Shown here piece after piece: positions 1 through 8,719 of a stretch of 64,000 bases of DNA (its first letter is position 1; each line of letters opens with the position of its first letter). A program made the translations under genes and the position numbers. The notes under the pieces are model-generated. The model was not told the DNA's origin and made no database searches. It saw only the letters and a list, made by a program, of their open reading frames with translations. Origin of the DNA: an uncultured Kordiimonas sp. (lineage in GTDB: Bacteria > Pseudomonadota > Alphaproteobacteria > Sphingomonadales > Kordiimonadaceae); the NCBI GenBank assembly GCA_947492375.1, contig CANLMI010000003.1, positions 310,001 to 374,000 on the forward strand, read 5' to 3'.

Positions 1-1
1 T

Positions 2-811
2 GCACCAGAAGTGGCACCTTTGGATCACCATGCTGATTTGGATACAATTCTTGAAGCACAGCCAGATGCCAACAAGGCACGTTATAAAGACCGCCATCCT
101 AAGGAAACTATTGAATTTTTCGGTATTAAACCTGGTATGACCGTCGTTGATACGCTGCCGGGTGGGGGGTATTATTCTCGTATTCTATTACCGTACCTTG
201 GCAGTGAAGGGCAAGTAATCGGTGCGGATTATGCGGTTGATATGTGGAAGCTTTTCGGTGGGTTTGCCAATGAGCAGTTTTTAGAAAACAAGAAAACATG
301 GCCTACAACCTGGACTGAAACCGCTACTGGCTGGCGCGGTGACAGCGATGCAGGTGTAAGTGCTTTTGCGCTTGGGTCTATGCCGGATGAATTAGCCGGC
401 ACTGTCGATGTATTTATGTTTGTGCGTGCGCTTCATCATCTTAATCGATTTGAAGAAGAAGGTGAATATTTCACTAAAGCGCTCAAAGACGTTAAAAAAG
501 CCCTGAAATCTGGCGGTATTGTTGGTATTGTCCAACATAGTAGCCCGGAAGGTAATGACGATAAATGGGCTGAAGGTGATAATGGGTATCTCAAGCAAAG
601 CCAGGTTATTACTTTTATGGAAGCTGAAGGATTTGAATTTGTTGGGTCGAGCGATATCAATGCAAACCCAAAAGATATTCCGACAAACGAAGACTTTGTT
701 TGGCGTTTGCCGCCGTCATATGGAACTAGCCGTAATGATGAGGAGCTTCGAGCGAAAATGGAAGCGATAGGCGAAAGTAACCGAATGACTTTAAAGTTTC
801 GTAAGCCATAA
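2..811 (+). CDS. Class I SAM-dependent methyltransferase (5' end outside window)
   Basis: The frame is open to the left edge of the window, so the N-terminus is missing; the GTG at 11 is probably internal. The visible part shows a Rossmann-type SAM-binding fold: an acidic strand followed by a glycine-rich loop (VVDTLPGGGYYSRIL, about residue 45), a later GADYA strand, and a DVFMFVRALHHL motif typical of motif IV of predicted methyltransferases of the COG4798 type. Proteins of that group are often exported, and a signal peptide could lie in the missing part. The substrate cannot be told from sequence. A rho-independent terminator follows 26 bases after the stop, so the gene ends its transcription unit. 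Confidence 0.8.
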   Translation, partial: APEVAPLDHHADLDTILEAQPDANKARYKDRHPKETIEFFGIKPGMTVVDTLPGGGYYSRILLPYLGSEGQVIGADYAVDMWKLFGGFANEQFLENKKTWPTTWTETATGWRGDSDAGVSAFALGSMPDELAGTVDVFMFVRALHHLNRFEEEGEYFTKALKDVKKALKSGGIVGIVQHSSPEGNDDKWAEGDNGYLKQSQVITFMEAEGFEFVGSSDINANPKDIPTNEDFVWRLPPSYGTSRNDEELRAKMEAIGESNRMTLKFRKP

Positions 812-836
812 TCTGTATTGAAAATGATTTCTGTAA

Positions 837-862
837 AAGCGCATCCTTGTCGGTGCGCTTTT
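837..862 (+). terminator. Rho-independent terminator after the methyltransferase
   Basis: An AAAGCGCA arm pairs with TGCGCTTT across a loop of about nine bases and runs into a T tract on the plus strand. It lies directly downstream of the methyltransferase stop codon. Confidence 0.8.
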
Positions 863-948
863 TTCATTGGCCTTTTCGTTAAAACTAATTGCCCATAAAG
901 CTCGTATGATAAATACTATTGATCATAAGCGGATGAGGAGAAAGCAAA

Positions 949-1746
949 ATGGATATCAACATTACGGAAATGCTGTTCATGTCGCTTGGTGTCTCGGCTA
1001 TATTGTTTGTTGCTCTTTGGGTTATTAGTGTCTTTAAAAAAGATGCCAGCATTGTTGATATCTTCTGGGGCGCCGGGTGTGCGATCCCCTCTGCTGTTGT
1101 TTATATCAATTATAATACAGGTCATCCGTTACAGCTTTTATTATTGGCGATGGTTTGGCTTTGGGCATTTCGCCTGGGTGGATATTTGGCGGTGCGAAAC
1201 TTACCGCACGGTGAGGATGTAAGGTATCAGCACATGCGTGAAGCTGCGGGCGGCGATAAGCCCTTTATGGTAAACAGCCTTTTTCGTGTGTTTATTTTGC
1301 AGTGTGTAATAGCGTGGTTGATATCGTTTCCAACGCAGTTGGGACAAATTGCTTTGTCAGGGGACGAGCTTGGTTTATTTGCCTATATTGGCGTGGGTAT
1401 CTGGTTTACGGGCTTTATGTTTGAAGCGGTTGGAGATTATCAACTTCGTACATTTAAAAAGAATGCTGATAATATCGGTAAAATAATGGACCGTGGTTTG
1501 TGGGCTTGGACCCGGCATCCAAACTATTTTGGTAACAGTTTGATCTGGTTTGGTATTGCGGTTGCTGCACTTCAATCACCTTATGGTATTTACGCAATAT
1601 TTAGCCCGTTTGTAATGGCATTTTTCCTGGTGAAAATTAGCGGGAAAGCTCTTTTGGAGCGGCTAATGGTCAGAAAATATCCAGCCTATGAAGCATACAT
1701 GGAGCGAACCAGTGGTTTCCTTCCATTACCACCCAAAAATTCTTGA
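949..1746 (+). CDS. DUF1295 family membrane protein (steroid 5-alpha-reductase-like)
   Basis: This is a 265-residue polytopic membrane protein with about six hydrophobic segments. It carries the signatures of the DUF1295 family, which is related to steroid 5-alpha reductases and isoprenylcysteine methyltransferases: an N-terminal DIFWGAG segment, a central WAFRLGGYLAVRN segment, and a C-terminal GLWAWTRHPNYFGN motif followed by LLERLMVRKYPAYEAYMERTS. The family is expected to be an NAD(P)H-dependent reductase or lipid-modifying enzyme of the inner membrane, but the substrate is unknown. The start is supported by a GAGGAGA ribosome-binding site ending about nine bases upstream. It is probably monocistronic, lying between a terminator and a convergent gene. 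Confidence 0.85.
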   Translation: MDINITEMLFMSLGVSAILFVALWVISVFKKDASIVDIFWGAGCAIPSAVVYINYNTGHPLQLLLLAMVWLWAFRLGGYLAVRNLPHGEDVRYQHMREAAGGDKPFMVNSLFRVFILQCVIAWLISFPTQLGQIALSGDELGLFAYIGVGIWFTGFMFEAVGDYQLRTFKKNADNIGKIMDRGLWAWTRHPNYFGNSLIWFGIAVAALQSPYGIYAIFSPFVMAFFLVKISGKALLERLMVRKYPAYEAYMERTSGFLPLPPKNS

Positions 1747-1801
1747 GAAACTAATCTAAAGCTTGCTGGCGTTCAATCCTATTGGTGAGAAGGTATGTTG
1801 C

Positions 1802-2368
1802 CTATCTTGCGGCTGAGAATATTCCGTCCCGCCAGACAAGGGCACGGTAACAGCCCGGTCCGATTAACTGCCCTTGTTGGTAGGTTGTTATCTGGCGCAC
1901 TTTCTTGCGGCTAATGCAATTGTCCTCAGTTTCATGGATCATTAGAATTTTTTCATCATTAAAGTCGATGATATTGTAGCGTGCTGTAGGGAACTCATGA
2001 ATGGTGTAATCCGGTTTTTCGGACATAATAATGGTTATACGTTGGTTACGTAATCCGATGCTGGAACGACCTGTTTGATCTGTACTATAGGATCGGGCGT
2101 TACCACGGTCACATTCAAATGCGTTTCCGTCGATCAGATAATCAAAAGCTCCGTCGCCGTTTAAATCGATATCATTTCTGACAGCACTGGCTTTCATTGA
2201 AAAGGCCCCGCGCATACCGCGGCACCGGGAACGCGCATTTTCTATAACCTCTTGAATAACCCTGGGTTCTTGTGCTGTGTTCTTTTGAGCAAGAACAATT
2301 GGCTGAAGGCAAAGAACCGCTGTGGCTGTTAGAATTACTGAGCGAACTGAAGCTATACATACCGGCAT
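1802..2368 (-). CDS. Secreted hypothetical protein
   Basis: I do not recognise the family. The 188-residue product starts with a hydrophobic signal peptide that likely ends near residue 27 (LQPIVLAQ). One segment, DIDLNGDGAFDYLIDG, resembles the acidic loops of FG-GAP or calcium-binding repeats, and four cysteines in the mature part suggest disulfide bonds in the periplasm. It faces the DUF1295 gene convergently and lies downstream of the LemA gene on the same strand, but a hairpin terminator separates it from that operon. The ATG has only a weak Shine-Dalgarno sequence. Confidence 0.6.
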   Translation of the reverse strand: MPVCIASVRSVILTATAVLCLQPIVLAQKNTAQEPRVIQEVIENARSRCRGMRGAFSMKASAVRNDIDLNGDGAFDYLIDGNAFECDRGNARSYSTDQTGRSSIGLRNQRITIIMSEKPDYTIHEFPTARYNIIDFNDEKILMIHETEDNCISRKKVRQITTYQQGQLIGPGCYRALVWRDGIFSAAR

Positions 2369-2424
2369 CTAATTATCCATAAATTAGGAAACATACTTCA
2401 AATTACTCTACATCCCGTGCTTAA

Positions 2425-2458
2425 GCAAAAACAAAGCACGATTGCTTGAGCAATGTGC
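2425..2458 (-). terminator. Terminator of the oxyR-lemA operon
   Basis: Read on the minus strand, a GCACATTGCT arm pairs with AGCAATCGTGC (one bulged base) and is followed by TTTGTTTTT. It begins directly after the lemA stop codon. Confidence 0.7.
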
Positions 2459-2459
2459 C

Positions 2460-3035
2460 TTATTCGCCGCGTGCCAGCGTAAAGCCCAAGCTATCATTGG
2501 CTTCTTCATTTTGGAAAGACTGATAGGATTTTTCTTTTGTTACCATGGTATTGACCAGACTGTTGGGAAAGGTTTGAATGCCTGTATTAAACGCTTCAAC
2601 ATTACGATTAAAGATTGTAATCGCTGCGGCGATATTATCCTGTAGTTCACTGATCTCTTTCATAAGGGATTTTGTTATCGATGCCATTTCAAGGTTTGGG
2701 TAGGCTTCAACAGCCACTTTGAAACTACCCAACATGCTTGCGGTATGGGTTTCAATGGCTTTAAGGTTGTCGGTGCTTACCTCGCCGCTTGATGCTTGAT
2801 CAATCGCTGATCTGAGGGCTGTAATTTTGGATAAAAGTTCACTTTCATGATCTTTATATTCGGCTGCATGTTTCTCAAGCTCAGGCAAGGTTACATTTTT
2901 TTGCCGTTCATAGGTAATAACATTTGACCAGGAACGAACAACCGTATTCCGGCGGCTGATAATGCCGTTGTGAATGACTACCGTTATAAGGGCAATAATG
3001 ACGGCAACACCGATTAGAATATATAACAGTTCCAT
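2460..3035 (-). CDS. lemA: LemA family membrane protein
   Basis: The 191-residue product has one N-terminal transmembrane segment (about residues 4-24) followed by a long helical domain. It shows the LemA signatures: NTVVRSWSNVITYERQKNVTLPEL after the membrane anchor, a YPNLEM segment in the middle, and the NRNVEAFNTGIQTFPNSLV motif near the C-terminus, where other family members read YN..V..YN..I..FP. LemA proteins are anchored in the cytoplasmic membrane and their molecular role is not settled. The gene lies 32 bases downstream of a DUF3137-type gene, a pairing seen in other bacteria, and the two probably act together. Confidence 0.9.
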   Translation of the reverse strand: MELLYILIGVAVIIALITVVIHNGIISRRNTVVRSWSNVITYERQKNVTLPELEKHAAEYKDHESELLSKITALRSAIDQASSGEVSTDNLKAIETHTASMLGSFKVAVEAYPNLEMASITKSLMKEISELQDNIAAAITIFNRNVEAFNTGIQTFPNSLVNTMVTKEKSYQSFQNEEANDSLGFTLARGE

Positions 3036-3067
3036 AGTATTTCCTTTGTAAAGCTTAAGGCCTAATT

Positions 3068-4156
3068 TCAGGGTGCTTTTTTGCCTGCATCAGTATAATC
3101 AGTAAAATTATTATCACTGTATTTCATCAGAGTATGAACAATATTCAGTGTTGTATCCAACTTGCCGAGTTGGGTATGGCCTTTGATTTCTTCTATAAAT
3201 GCCGTTGGTTCGTCCAATCCATGATGTCTTATTGCTCTTAGTATATCGCCATTTGAAAACGACAGGCATAGGTCACCTTTTTGGTTGAATTCCAGATTGA
3301 GGTTACTGTGGAAGGCTTCCAGTTTTTGAATTTCGATGATGATTTTAGGGCTGAGGAACTTAGCGGCTATTTCCTCTGTTTTTGCATAAACACCGAATTT
3401 TTTGTTGAAATCAATTGATGCGGTTTCCCAGAAAATACCCCGGTGCTTGTTTCGGTCTTGAACAATGGCGATATCCCTTGCAAACTTGAATGGAATTATC
3501 AGGCTGAATCTATCAAAATGATCATACACGGTTCGGGTGCGCACTTGTGTTTTACCATTCACTGTTGTGGTATATGTTTCCAGGCGTTTATTCACATAGT
3601 GAAAATGATAATGTCGATAGTCAAAACTATGTTCTTGACCATCATAATGGCCCTTAAGGGTGCGTTTGATTTCGCGTAAGTGGTTACCTCGCTGGAAGTC
3701 ATTGAAGCTATTGCCAAGGCGTTTCGCCGCTAATTTTGCGCCGGTAGGCACGTCTTGTAAGTTATTGTCAAACAGTATCGTTTTGGCCTGAATAGTGTCA
3801 GAGAGGTCTGTCAAACTCATTCGACGTGAAAATATGACCCATAAATAGCTGATCAGTGTAATTGTACCAACGATACTGCCGACAATTAGCATGATTTCGA
3901 TTTCTGGGTCCTGACTTCCAAAATATATGGCGCATAGTGATATAATCAGTAGGGGAATGGATAGTATGTGTGCGGGACGGTTATCAAATTTAACCGGCGT
4001 TGGGAAACCTTTCAGCAGGTTAATCGCTGCAACAAGATCAGCATCATTTTGTGCTTGAGCAACGCTGGTTTCAATGTCTTGAAGCGCTTTCTTTAGTGCA
4101 CGGTTATGATTTTTTCGATTTTCTATGTCTACCATTTCTAAGTACCCCCAACTCAT
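3068..4156 (-). CDS. DUF3137-type membrane protein, LemA partner
   Basis: This 362-residue protein has a cytoplasmic-looking N-terminus, two hydrophobic segments at about 60-80 and 87-110, and a long soluble C-terminal domain. The features SLIIPFKFARDIAIVQD, ETASIDFNKKFGVYAKTEE and the repeated aromatic positions resemble DUF3137, a family usually encoded beside LemA. The biochemical role is unknown. Two starts are possible: the first ATG at 4156 or an internal ATG at codon 8 (MVDIENRK); I report the longer form. It lies 45 bases after the upstream secreted-protein gene, consistent with one operon reading from oxyR to lemA. Confidence 0.7.
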   Translation of the reverse strand: MSWGYLEMVDIENRKNHNRALKKALQDIETSVAQAQNDADLVAAINLLKGFPTPVKFDNRPAHILSIPLLIISLCAIYFGSQDPEIEIMLIVGSIVGTITLISYLWVIFSRRMSLTDLSDTIQAKTILFDNNLQDVPTGAKLAAKRLGNSFNDFQRGNHLREIKRTLKGHYDGQEHSFDYRHYHFHYVNKRLETYTTTVNGKTQVRTRTVYDHFDRFSLIIPFKFARDIAIVQDRNKHRGIFWETASIDFNKKFGVYAKTEEIAAKFLSPKIIIEIQKLEAFHSNLNLEFNQKGDLCLSFSNGDILRAIRHHGLDEPTAFIEEIKGHTQLGKLDTTLNIVHTLMKYSDNNFTDYTDAGKKAP

Positions 4157-4201
4157 CCATTATATGTAGGTATTTTATAGCGCTTTTAAAGGGTAGGACT
4201 G

Positions 4202-4777
4202 TTAATGCCCCCAAGGCGCAGGAGGAGGGGGGACAGGGTTTTTCAAATCAAACGATACGCGAAACAGCCTGTTGGGGCGCGAGAGTTCGTAGATGAAATG
4301 GTCATTTTTCTTAACTTCTATTGCCCATATATTGTCAACAGACACTGTTAAGCCTTCGCGGTTGAACATATCTTGTGAGAAGGTATCAGCAGGAAACTCT
4401 TGTCGAACACTGCTGCCTGTATTGATTGTTACGCCGCCATATTGCGTTACTGTATCTTCTGTGCCGTCTTTATGGCGGTGATCATGTTTAAGCGTGAGGT
4501 GTGACCCTGTTGGTGTTAATACCCAAGTGCGCGACCGATTATTTCCAACATGAAAAGGAATTTTAATATGAGTGTCAGTACATTCGCTGACATGCATAAC
4601 AAGCTTTTCTTTTGCAAAATCAGCATCAGCTGGGTCATCAGAAATTACTTTGCCAGAAAATGCTTTGCCGCATAAGGCACGAATATTCTTCATGAATATA
4701 TTTTGCGTATCATCGGCTAATGCTGTCGATACGTGTAAACCAAAAATTGCAAAGGCAGACATGATTAAAATACGCAT
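4202..4777 (-). CDS. Secreted hypothetical protein in the oxyR operon
   Basis: The family is not recognised. The 191-residue protein begins with a clear signal peptide (cleavage probably after STALA, residue 21). The mature part holds a cysteine in RALCGKAF and another in VSECTDTH. It ends in a proline-rich tail (PVPPPPAPWGH). The ATG sits two bases after the oxyR stop codon, so the two are almost certainly cotranscribed, possibly translationally coupled. A periplasmic role tied to envelope stress is a guess from context only. Confidence 0.65.
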   Translation of the reverse strand: MRILIMSAFAIFGLHVSTALADDTQNIFMKNIRALCGKAFSGKVISDDPADADFAKEKLVMHVSECTDTHIKIPFHVGNNRSRTWVLTPTGSHLTLKHDHRHKDGTEDTVTQYGGVTINTGSSVRQEFPADTFSQDMFNREGLTVSVDNIWAIEVKKNDHFIYELSRPNRLFRVSFDLKNPVPPPPAPWGH

Positions 4778-4779
4778 GG

Positions 4780-5712
4780 TTAATCCTTTGTGTGGTGCAA
4801 GGGTTTGATATGGGTGGTTTTGTGCACTGCTTCCTTAATAACTTCGCCGAGGGCTTTGAAGGTTGCTTCTCTTGGGTTAGTACGGCGCCAAATCAGGCCA
4901 ATGATACGCGTTGGCATAATATCGCTGAAGGATGCGATATCCACATCAATTCCGTCGACTAGACCTGCATCTACTGCCATACCAGGAAGAAGTGTTGCAC
5001 CGTGGCCCGCAGCAACCATTTGGACCATAGTGTATAGGCTTGTACCTGCCATTTCACTTTTGGCACGGTTGCCGACCAACCGGCAGGCGTCCAGTGCGTG
5101 CTCTCTAAGGCAATGCCCTTCTTCGAGTAGCATCAGACGTGTATTGTCAAGGTCAGAGGTTTCAATAGTTGTGCCTGGTGCTTCCCCTTTTGGAAAAGCT
5201 GCGAGGAATGGGTCTTGAAACAAGGGCATTTCTGCTGCGTCGCCGCAGGCGAACGGCAGTGCATATAGAACCAAATCCAATTCCCCAACCCGTAACAGGT
5301 CACAAAGGTCGCCTGATTTGTCTTCGCGCAGATGTAATTCCAGATCAGGTAATGATTTGGATATTTCCGGCATGATGCGAGGTAACAGGAAAGGAGCGAT
5401 TGTTGGAATAATCCCCAACCGAATAATTCCTTTCAGGGGATCTTTAGCAGATGATGCCATATCAGTAAGATCATCGACATCGTTCAATATCTGTTGTGCT
5501 CTTCTAACGGTTTCTTCGCCTAACGCTGTGAACATAACGCTACGTTTAGTTCGCTCTACAAGCTGTGCGCCCAGCAAATTCTCTAACTCTTGCAGGCCTG
5601 CACTCAGGGTTGACTGGGTTACATGGCAGGCTTCTGCCGCTTTGCCGAAATGGTTGGTCTTATGAAGTGCGCTCAAGTAGCGCAATTGTTTTAAGGTTGG
5701 TGGAAAGCTCAT
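4780..5712 (-). CDS. oxyR: LysR-type hydrogen peroxide sensor OxyR
   Basis: The 310-residue protein has an N-terminal LysR winged helix (about 1-65, including TLKQLRYLSALHKTNHFGKAAEACHVTQSTLSAG-type spacing) and a C-terminal regulatory domain. It carries the two redox cysteines of OxyR: C201 in EEGHCLREHA and C210 in LDACRLVG, nine residues apart as in the E. coli C199/C208 pair that forms the peroxide-induced disulfide. It should activate antioxidant genes on oxidation. It heads a minus-strand operon with a secreted protein, a DUF3137 protein and LemA, an unusual set of partners. The AT-rich region upstream of 5712 should hold its promoter. Confidence 0.93.
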   Translation of the reverse strand: MSFPPTLKQLRYLSALHKTNHFGKAAEACHVTQSTLSAGLQELENLLGAQLVERTKRSVMFTALGEETVRRAQQILNDVDDLTDMASSAKDPLKGIIRLGIIPTIAPFLLPRIMPEISKSLPDLELHLREDKSGDLCDLLRVGELDLVLYALPFACGDAAEMPLFQDPFLAAFPKGEAPGTTIETSDLDNTRLMLLEEGHCLREHALDACRLVGNRAKSEMAGTSLYTMVQMVAAGHGATLLPGMAVDAGLVDGIDVDIASFSDIMPTRIIGLIWRRTNPREATFKALGEVIKEAVHKTTHIKPLHHTKD

Positions 5713-6745
5713 CGAAAATCCCGATTACTGACAACGATTCAATTTGTTGGATCGATTTTATCATAATGTGCATATTTAGCAAGAGCCAAGCAACATGGTC
5801 TGCTTAAGTTTTTAGAGTGACGCCAAGTTGTTTGATTAAAATATTTAACCTCCTATCGATATCATTATTGATGATATCACTCAGGAAGACTGTGCTCCTT
5901 GCTCGTTTTTCCTCCCCATTCCCTAATCCCATGGCGGGGGGCACAGTTCGACCTGAAAACAAATTCCTTTCCTCGCTTATGAGAGAGGGAAGACTGGCTA
6001 TAGCCCGATGAGCAGGCGTTTAGGCTGTTTATTTGGCAAATATTTTCAGTAATCGCTCTCTCATCTTTTTGATTTTTACCGACAATTGATTAAATACGGT
6101 GATAATTTCATGGCCTTATGATGAAAGTGCTTTGCCTTTAGAGGCTTTGTCGAACAAATTTGCCTCATTCTTGTCACAATTTGATTGCTTTATGGTTATT
6201 ATAAGGCATCACGTGCGCGCCCCTCAGACAGTTTTATTTGTTACTGTTATCGGTTGTTAGCATTTTATGTTGTGGGAATTTATTGAAATTTATAACCGCT
6301 ATCGTAAGCAGTTTTTAAGGCAATTGCCAAAAAAGTGGCCGGGTAAAAACCCGGCCCGAGTCACGACAGCGAGGATAGAGCAATTGCGTAATACGCAATT
6401 GCAATAGGAGTAAGCGCAACCGAGTCGCGCTCTAACTCCATCTATAGAAAACCACTTCTTGACGACTGGGTCAATGATTCTCTGTGTAAAAAAACGCAGA
6501 AACACTGTTTTTTCTATAAAAGACATAGACTTAAGGTATAAAAATTATAGTTATATTCCTGTAATATGGTTTGTGGACAAAAGTTTATTTTTATTCCGGA
6601 AACCACACTTAAGTGATTCGGTTGCTGATAATGCATTTGTGTCAAACTTGATATATTCGCCTGGACAGGTTTATACATATCCAGGTACATGTCTGGCATG
6701 GCTAACTAGCTGTTTTTGTCTGCTGGTCTTGCAATTCAGGTTATC
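5713..6745. other. Gene-poor region of about 1 kb between oxyR and the tad locus
   Basis: No convincing protein gene was seen. Short open frames here lack ribosome-binding sites and recognisable composition. The right half contains the structured candidate RNA described separately at 6328-6440. The stretch just left of it (about 5900-6010) is richer in G and C than its surroundings, with a short C-rich tract, but I could not assign it. Confidence 0.5.
6328..6440 (-). ncRNA. Candidate structured small RNA or 3' UTR element
   Basis: Read on the minus strand, three consecutive hairpins occur: AGCGC/GCGCT near 6413-6431, a perfect 10-bp stem GCAATTGCGT/ACGCAATTGC at 6380-6402, and a perfect 8-bp GC-rich stem at 6337-6356 with a four-base loop. 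The last runs within two bases into six Ts and is a good intrinsic terminator. No open frame explains this conservation-like structure. It could be an independent small RNA (a weak TTGACC box lies at 6469-6474) or the end of a 400-base 3' UTR of the tad transcript. The terminator part is firm; the RNA call is tentative. Confidence 0.4.
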
Positions 6746-7726
6746 TTATTTACCCAAATAATCCTGCGTCACTTTACACGCGGCAGGGCCCATCAAAACT
6801 ACAAATAGGGCTGGCATGATAAAGACAATAAGGGGCACAGTCAGAATTGCTGGCAATCTTGCCGCTTTTTCTTCTGCTCGCATTAAACGCTCGTTTCTAA
6901 ACTCTGCGGAAAGCACCCGCAGTGATGTAGCGAGTGGTGTACCGTATTTCTCACTCTGGATAAGTGTTGTGACAACACCCCGTAATGAAGCAAGGTCAAC
7001 CCGCTCCGAAAGGTTAATCAATGCCTGACGTCGCTCTGGTAGAAAACCAAGCTCGATTGCGGTGAGTGCAAGCTCATCAGCAAGCTCTGGTGAGGCACCA
7101 CCAAGCTCTTTTGCGACACGGTTAAGGGCACTATCAAGCGTTAAGCCTGCTTCTGCGCAAACAACCAATAAATCAAGTGCGTCAGGTAAGCTTTTCCTGA
7201 GGGCATCAATACGTTTTGTTTTGACGTTTTTTACATAGACATCAGGCAGCTTGAGCCCAATGAATACCATTGCCCCAGCCATCATGCCGTGAAAATCAGC
7301 ATAATCCGGTAAGACACCTAAACCATAGAACATAATGATCCCGAGAATACCCATTAAAAGTGGCATTGAAAGGCGGGCAACTTGATAAATAACAAGGGCA
7401 TCACTGCTTCTAAAGCCTGCTTGCACTAATATTTTGGAAGCTTTGTCGGTTTGTTCTTTCTGTAACAGCTTCAATTTGTCTGCGATGGTTCGCAGTGTAT
7501 TAACGCCGTCAGTTTTTTTAATAGGGGTACTGCGTTTTTTTGTGGTGATTAAGCCTGCCTTCAGGGCTTCTCTGCGATCCTGTAATGCCTTTACACGCCC
7601 TTTCATCGGGTCTTTTACAAGAGCTGCTTGATAGATTGCGACCAAAACCAATAGTGTTACCAATCCGGCAACCAGTGAGATTAGATTGATCATTGATATA
7701 CCGAGTGTATCTTCGAGCGCACCCAT
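6746..7726 (-). CDS. tadC: Tad pilus inner-membrane platform protein TadC
   Basis: This is a type II secretion F-domain (GspF-like) membrane protein of 326 residues. It has an N-terminal transmembrane helix, a cytoplasmic region, a helix pair around 130-165, the F-domain with SLPDALDLLVVCAEAGLTLDSAL, and a C-terminal membrane anchor. It pairs with TadB to form the platform on which the CpaF ATPase acts during pilus assembly. I chose the ATG at 7726, which follows the tadB stop by one base and has a GAGG six bases upstream, over an upstream TTG at 7738 that would overlap tadB. It is the last gene of the tad run; no tadD follows. Confidence 0.92.
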   Translation of the reverse strand: MGALEDTLGISMINLISLVAGLVTLLVLVAIYQAALVKDPMKGRVKALQDRREALKAGLITTKKRSTPIKKTDGVNTLRTIADKLKLLQKEQTDKASKILVQAGFRSSDALVIYQVARLSMPLLMGILGIIMFYGLGVLPDYADFHGMMAGAMVFIGLKLPDVYVKNVKTKRIDALRKSLPDALDLLVVCAEAGLTLDSALNRVAKELGGASPELADELALTAIELGFLPERRQALINLSERVDLASLRGVVTTLIQSEKYGTPLATSLRVLSAEFRNERLMRAEEKAARLPAILTVPLIVFIMPALFVVLMGPAACKVTQDYLGK

Positions 7727-7727
7727 A

Positions 7728-8714
7728 TTACACCTCAAAATTCACAATTTTAGCCATAGCGGCAATGCCAATACCCATCCAAATCAAACCAGCGACAGCA
7801 GCGATTTGGCCTTGTGGGTTTTTAAACAAGCTCATGGCATAATCATTATTTAAAACCAGAATTAATCCTTCCATTACGAAGGGTAAAGACCCAACAATCC
7901 AGGCACTTGCTTTCGCCTCTGAGGAGAGTGCTTTTACCTTTAGCTTCATCGCTTGACGCGATCTCAGGATAGTTGACAGGTTTTCCAGCGTTTCACCGAG
8001 GTTACCCCCTGTTTCTTTTTGAACCACCAGTGAAATAACAAAGAATTTAAAGTCTGGTGTATCGAGCCGGTCAGAGGTTTCCCAAAGTGCGGTTTCCAAT
8101 GTTTTTCCAAGGCGCATGGCATCGGTAATTCGCTGGAATTCGTCCCCGGTTGGGGCTGGTAATTCTTTGGCTACGTTTGCAATAGTTTCGTTGACAGGTA
8201 ACCCTGATTTTAAGCCACGAACCATCAAATCTATCGCTTCGGGGAACTGGCTGGTAAAGGCTTTTATTCGTTTGCCAATTTTAATTCCGACAAAAACATG
8301 GGGCAGGCCAAAGCCAAGGATAATTGCGCCGAAAACAGCAAGCAGTAATCCTTGCTTAAGGATAAGGAGGAAAACCAGAGTTCCTACCGCGATACCACCA
8401 CAAGTCAGTGCATAACGGGCTAAATCGACAGCCATGCCGGCGCGGCGTAAGCGAATTTGCAATTGATCGCGATTTGGTAATAATTCAGATAGTTTTGCGC
8501 CAAAACCTGTTTGTTGCTGGTTTAACCGGATGGATTTCGTCTCAGCAATTTGTGCGGCCTTGTCACCAAAACGTGCCTGAAACTCGTCCAGTTTGTTTTT
8601 GACGTGTTTTCGGTTTTTATCGAAAGCCTGTAATAGAAACAAAGCTGCAACCAGTATGATAACTAATAACAAGCTGCCGGATAAAATCAAAATTTCAGTA
8701 TTTGCATTAATCAT
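7728..8714 (-). CDS. tadB: Tad pilus inner-membrane platform protein TadB
   Basis: The 328-residue protein is the paralogue of TadC. It has an N-terminal membrane helix (about 8-28), a basic cytoplasmic linker, two central hydrophobic segments around 105-150, and a GspF domain with FPEAIDLMVRGLKSGLPVNETI and the conserved VVQKETGGNLGETLENLS motif, then a C-terminal helix pair. It forms the inner-membrane platform of the Flp pilus with TadC. It starts six bases after the cpaF stop and ends one base before tadC, so the three are tightly coupled. Confidence 0.94.
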   Translation of the reverse strand: MINANTEILILSGSLLLVIILVAALFLLQAFDKNRKHVKNKLDEFQARFGDKAAQIAETKSIRLNQQQTGFGAKLSELLPNRDQLQIRLRRAGMAVDLARYALTCGGIAVGTLVFLLILKQGLLLAVFGAIILGFGLPHVFVGIKIGKRIKAFTSQFPEAIDLMVRGLKSGLPVNETIANVAKELPAPTGDEFQRITDAMRLGKTLETALWETSDRLDTPDFKFFVISLVVQKETGGNLGETLENLSTILRSRQAMKLKVKALSSEAKASAWIVGSLPFVMEGLILVLNNDYAMSLFKNPQGQIAAVAGLIWMGIGIAAMAKIVNFEV

Positions 8715-8719
8715 GGTTT

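Noticed and set aside
5905-5925. TTTTTCCTCCCC tract that resembles the mmgR decamer
   Set aside because: The match is inexact and no terminator or hairpin arrangement like that of the mmgR RNA follows it.
5817-6011. 64-codon plus-strand frame upstream of oxyR
   Set aside because: No ribosome-binding site, no recognisable motif, and it lies in a likely promoter region.
6299-6526. 75-codon minus-strand frame in the oxyR-tadC gap
   Set aside because: It spans the hairpins and terminator of the candidate RNA, has no ribosome-binding site and shows no protein-like composition.
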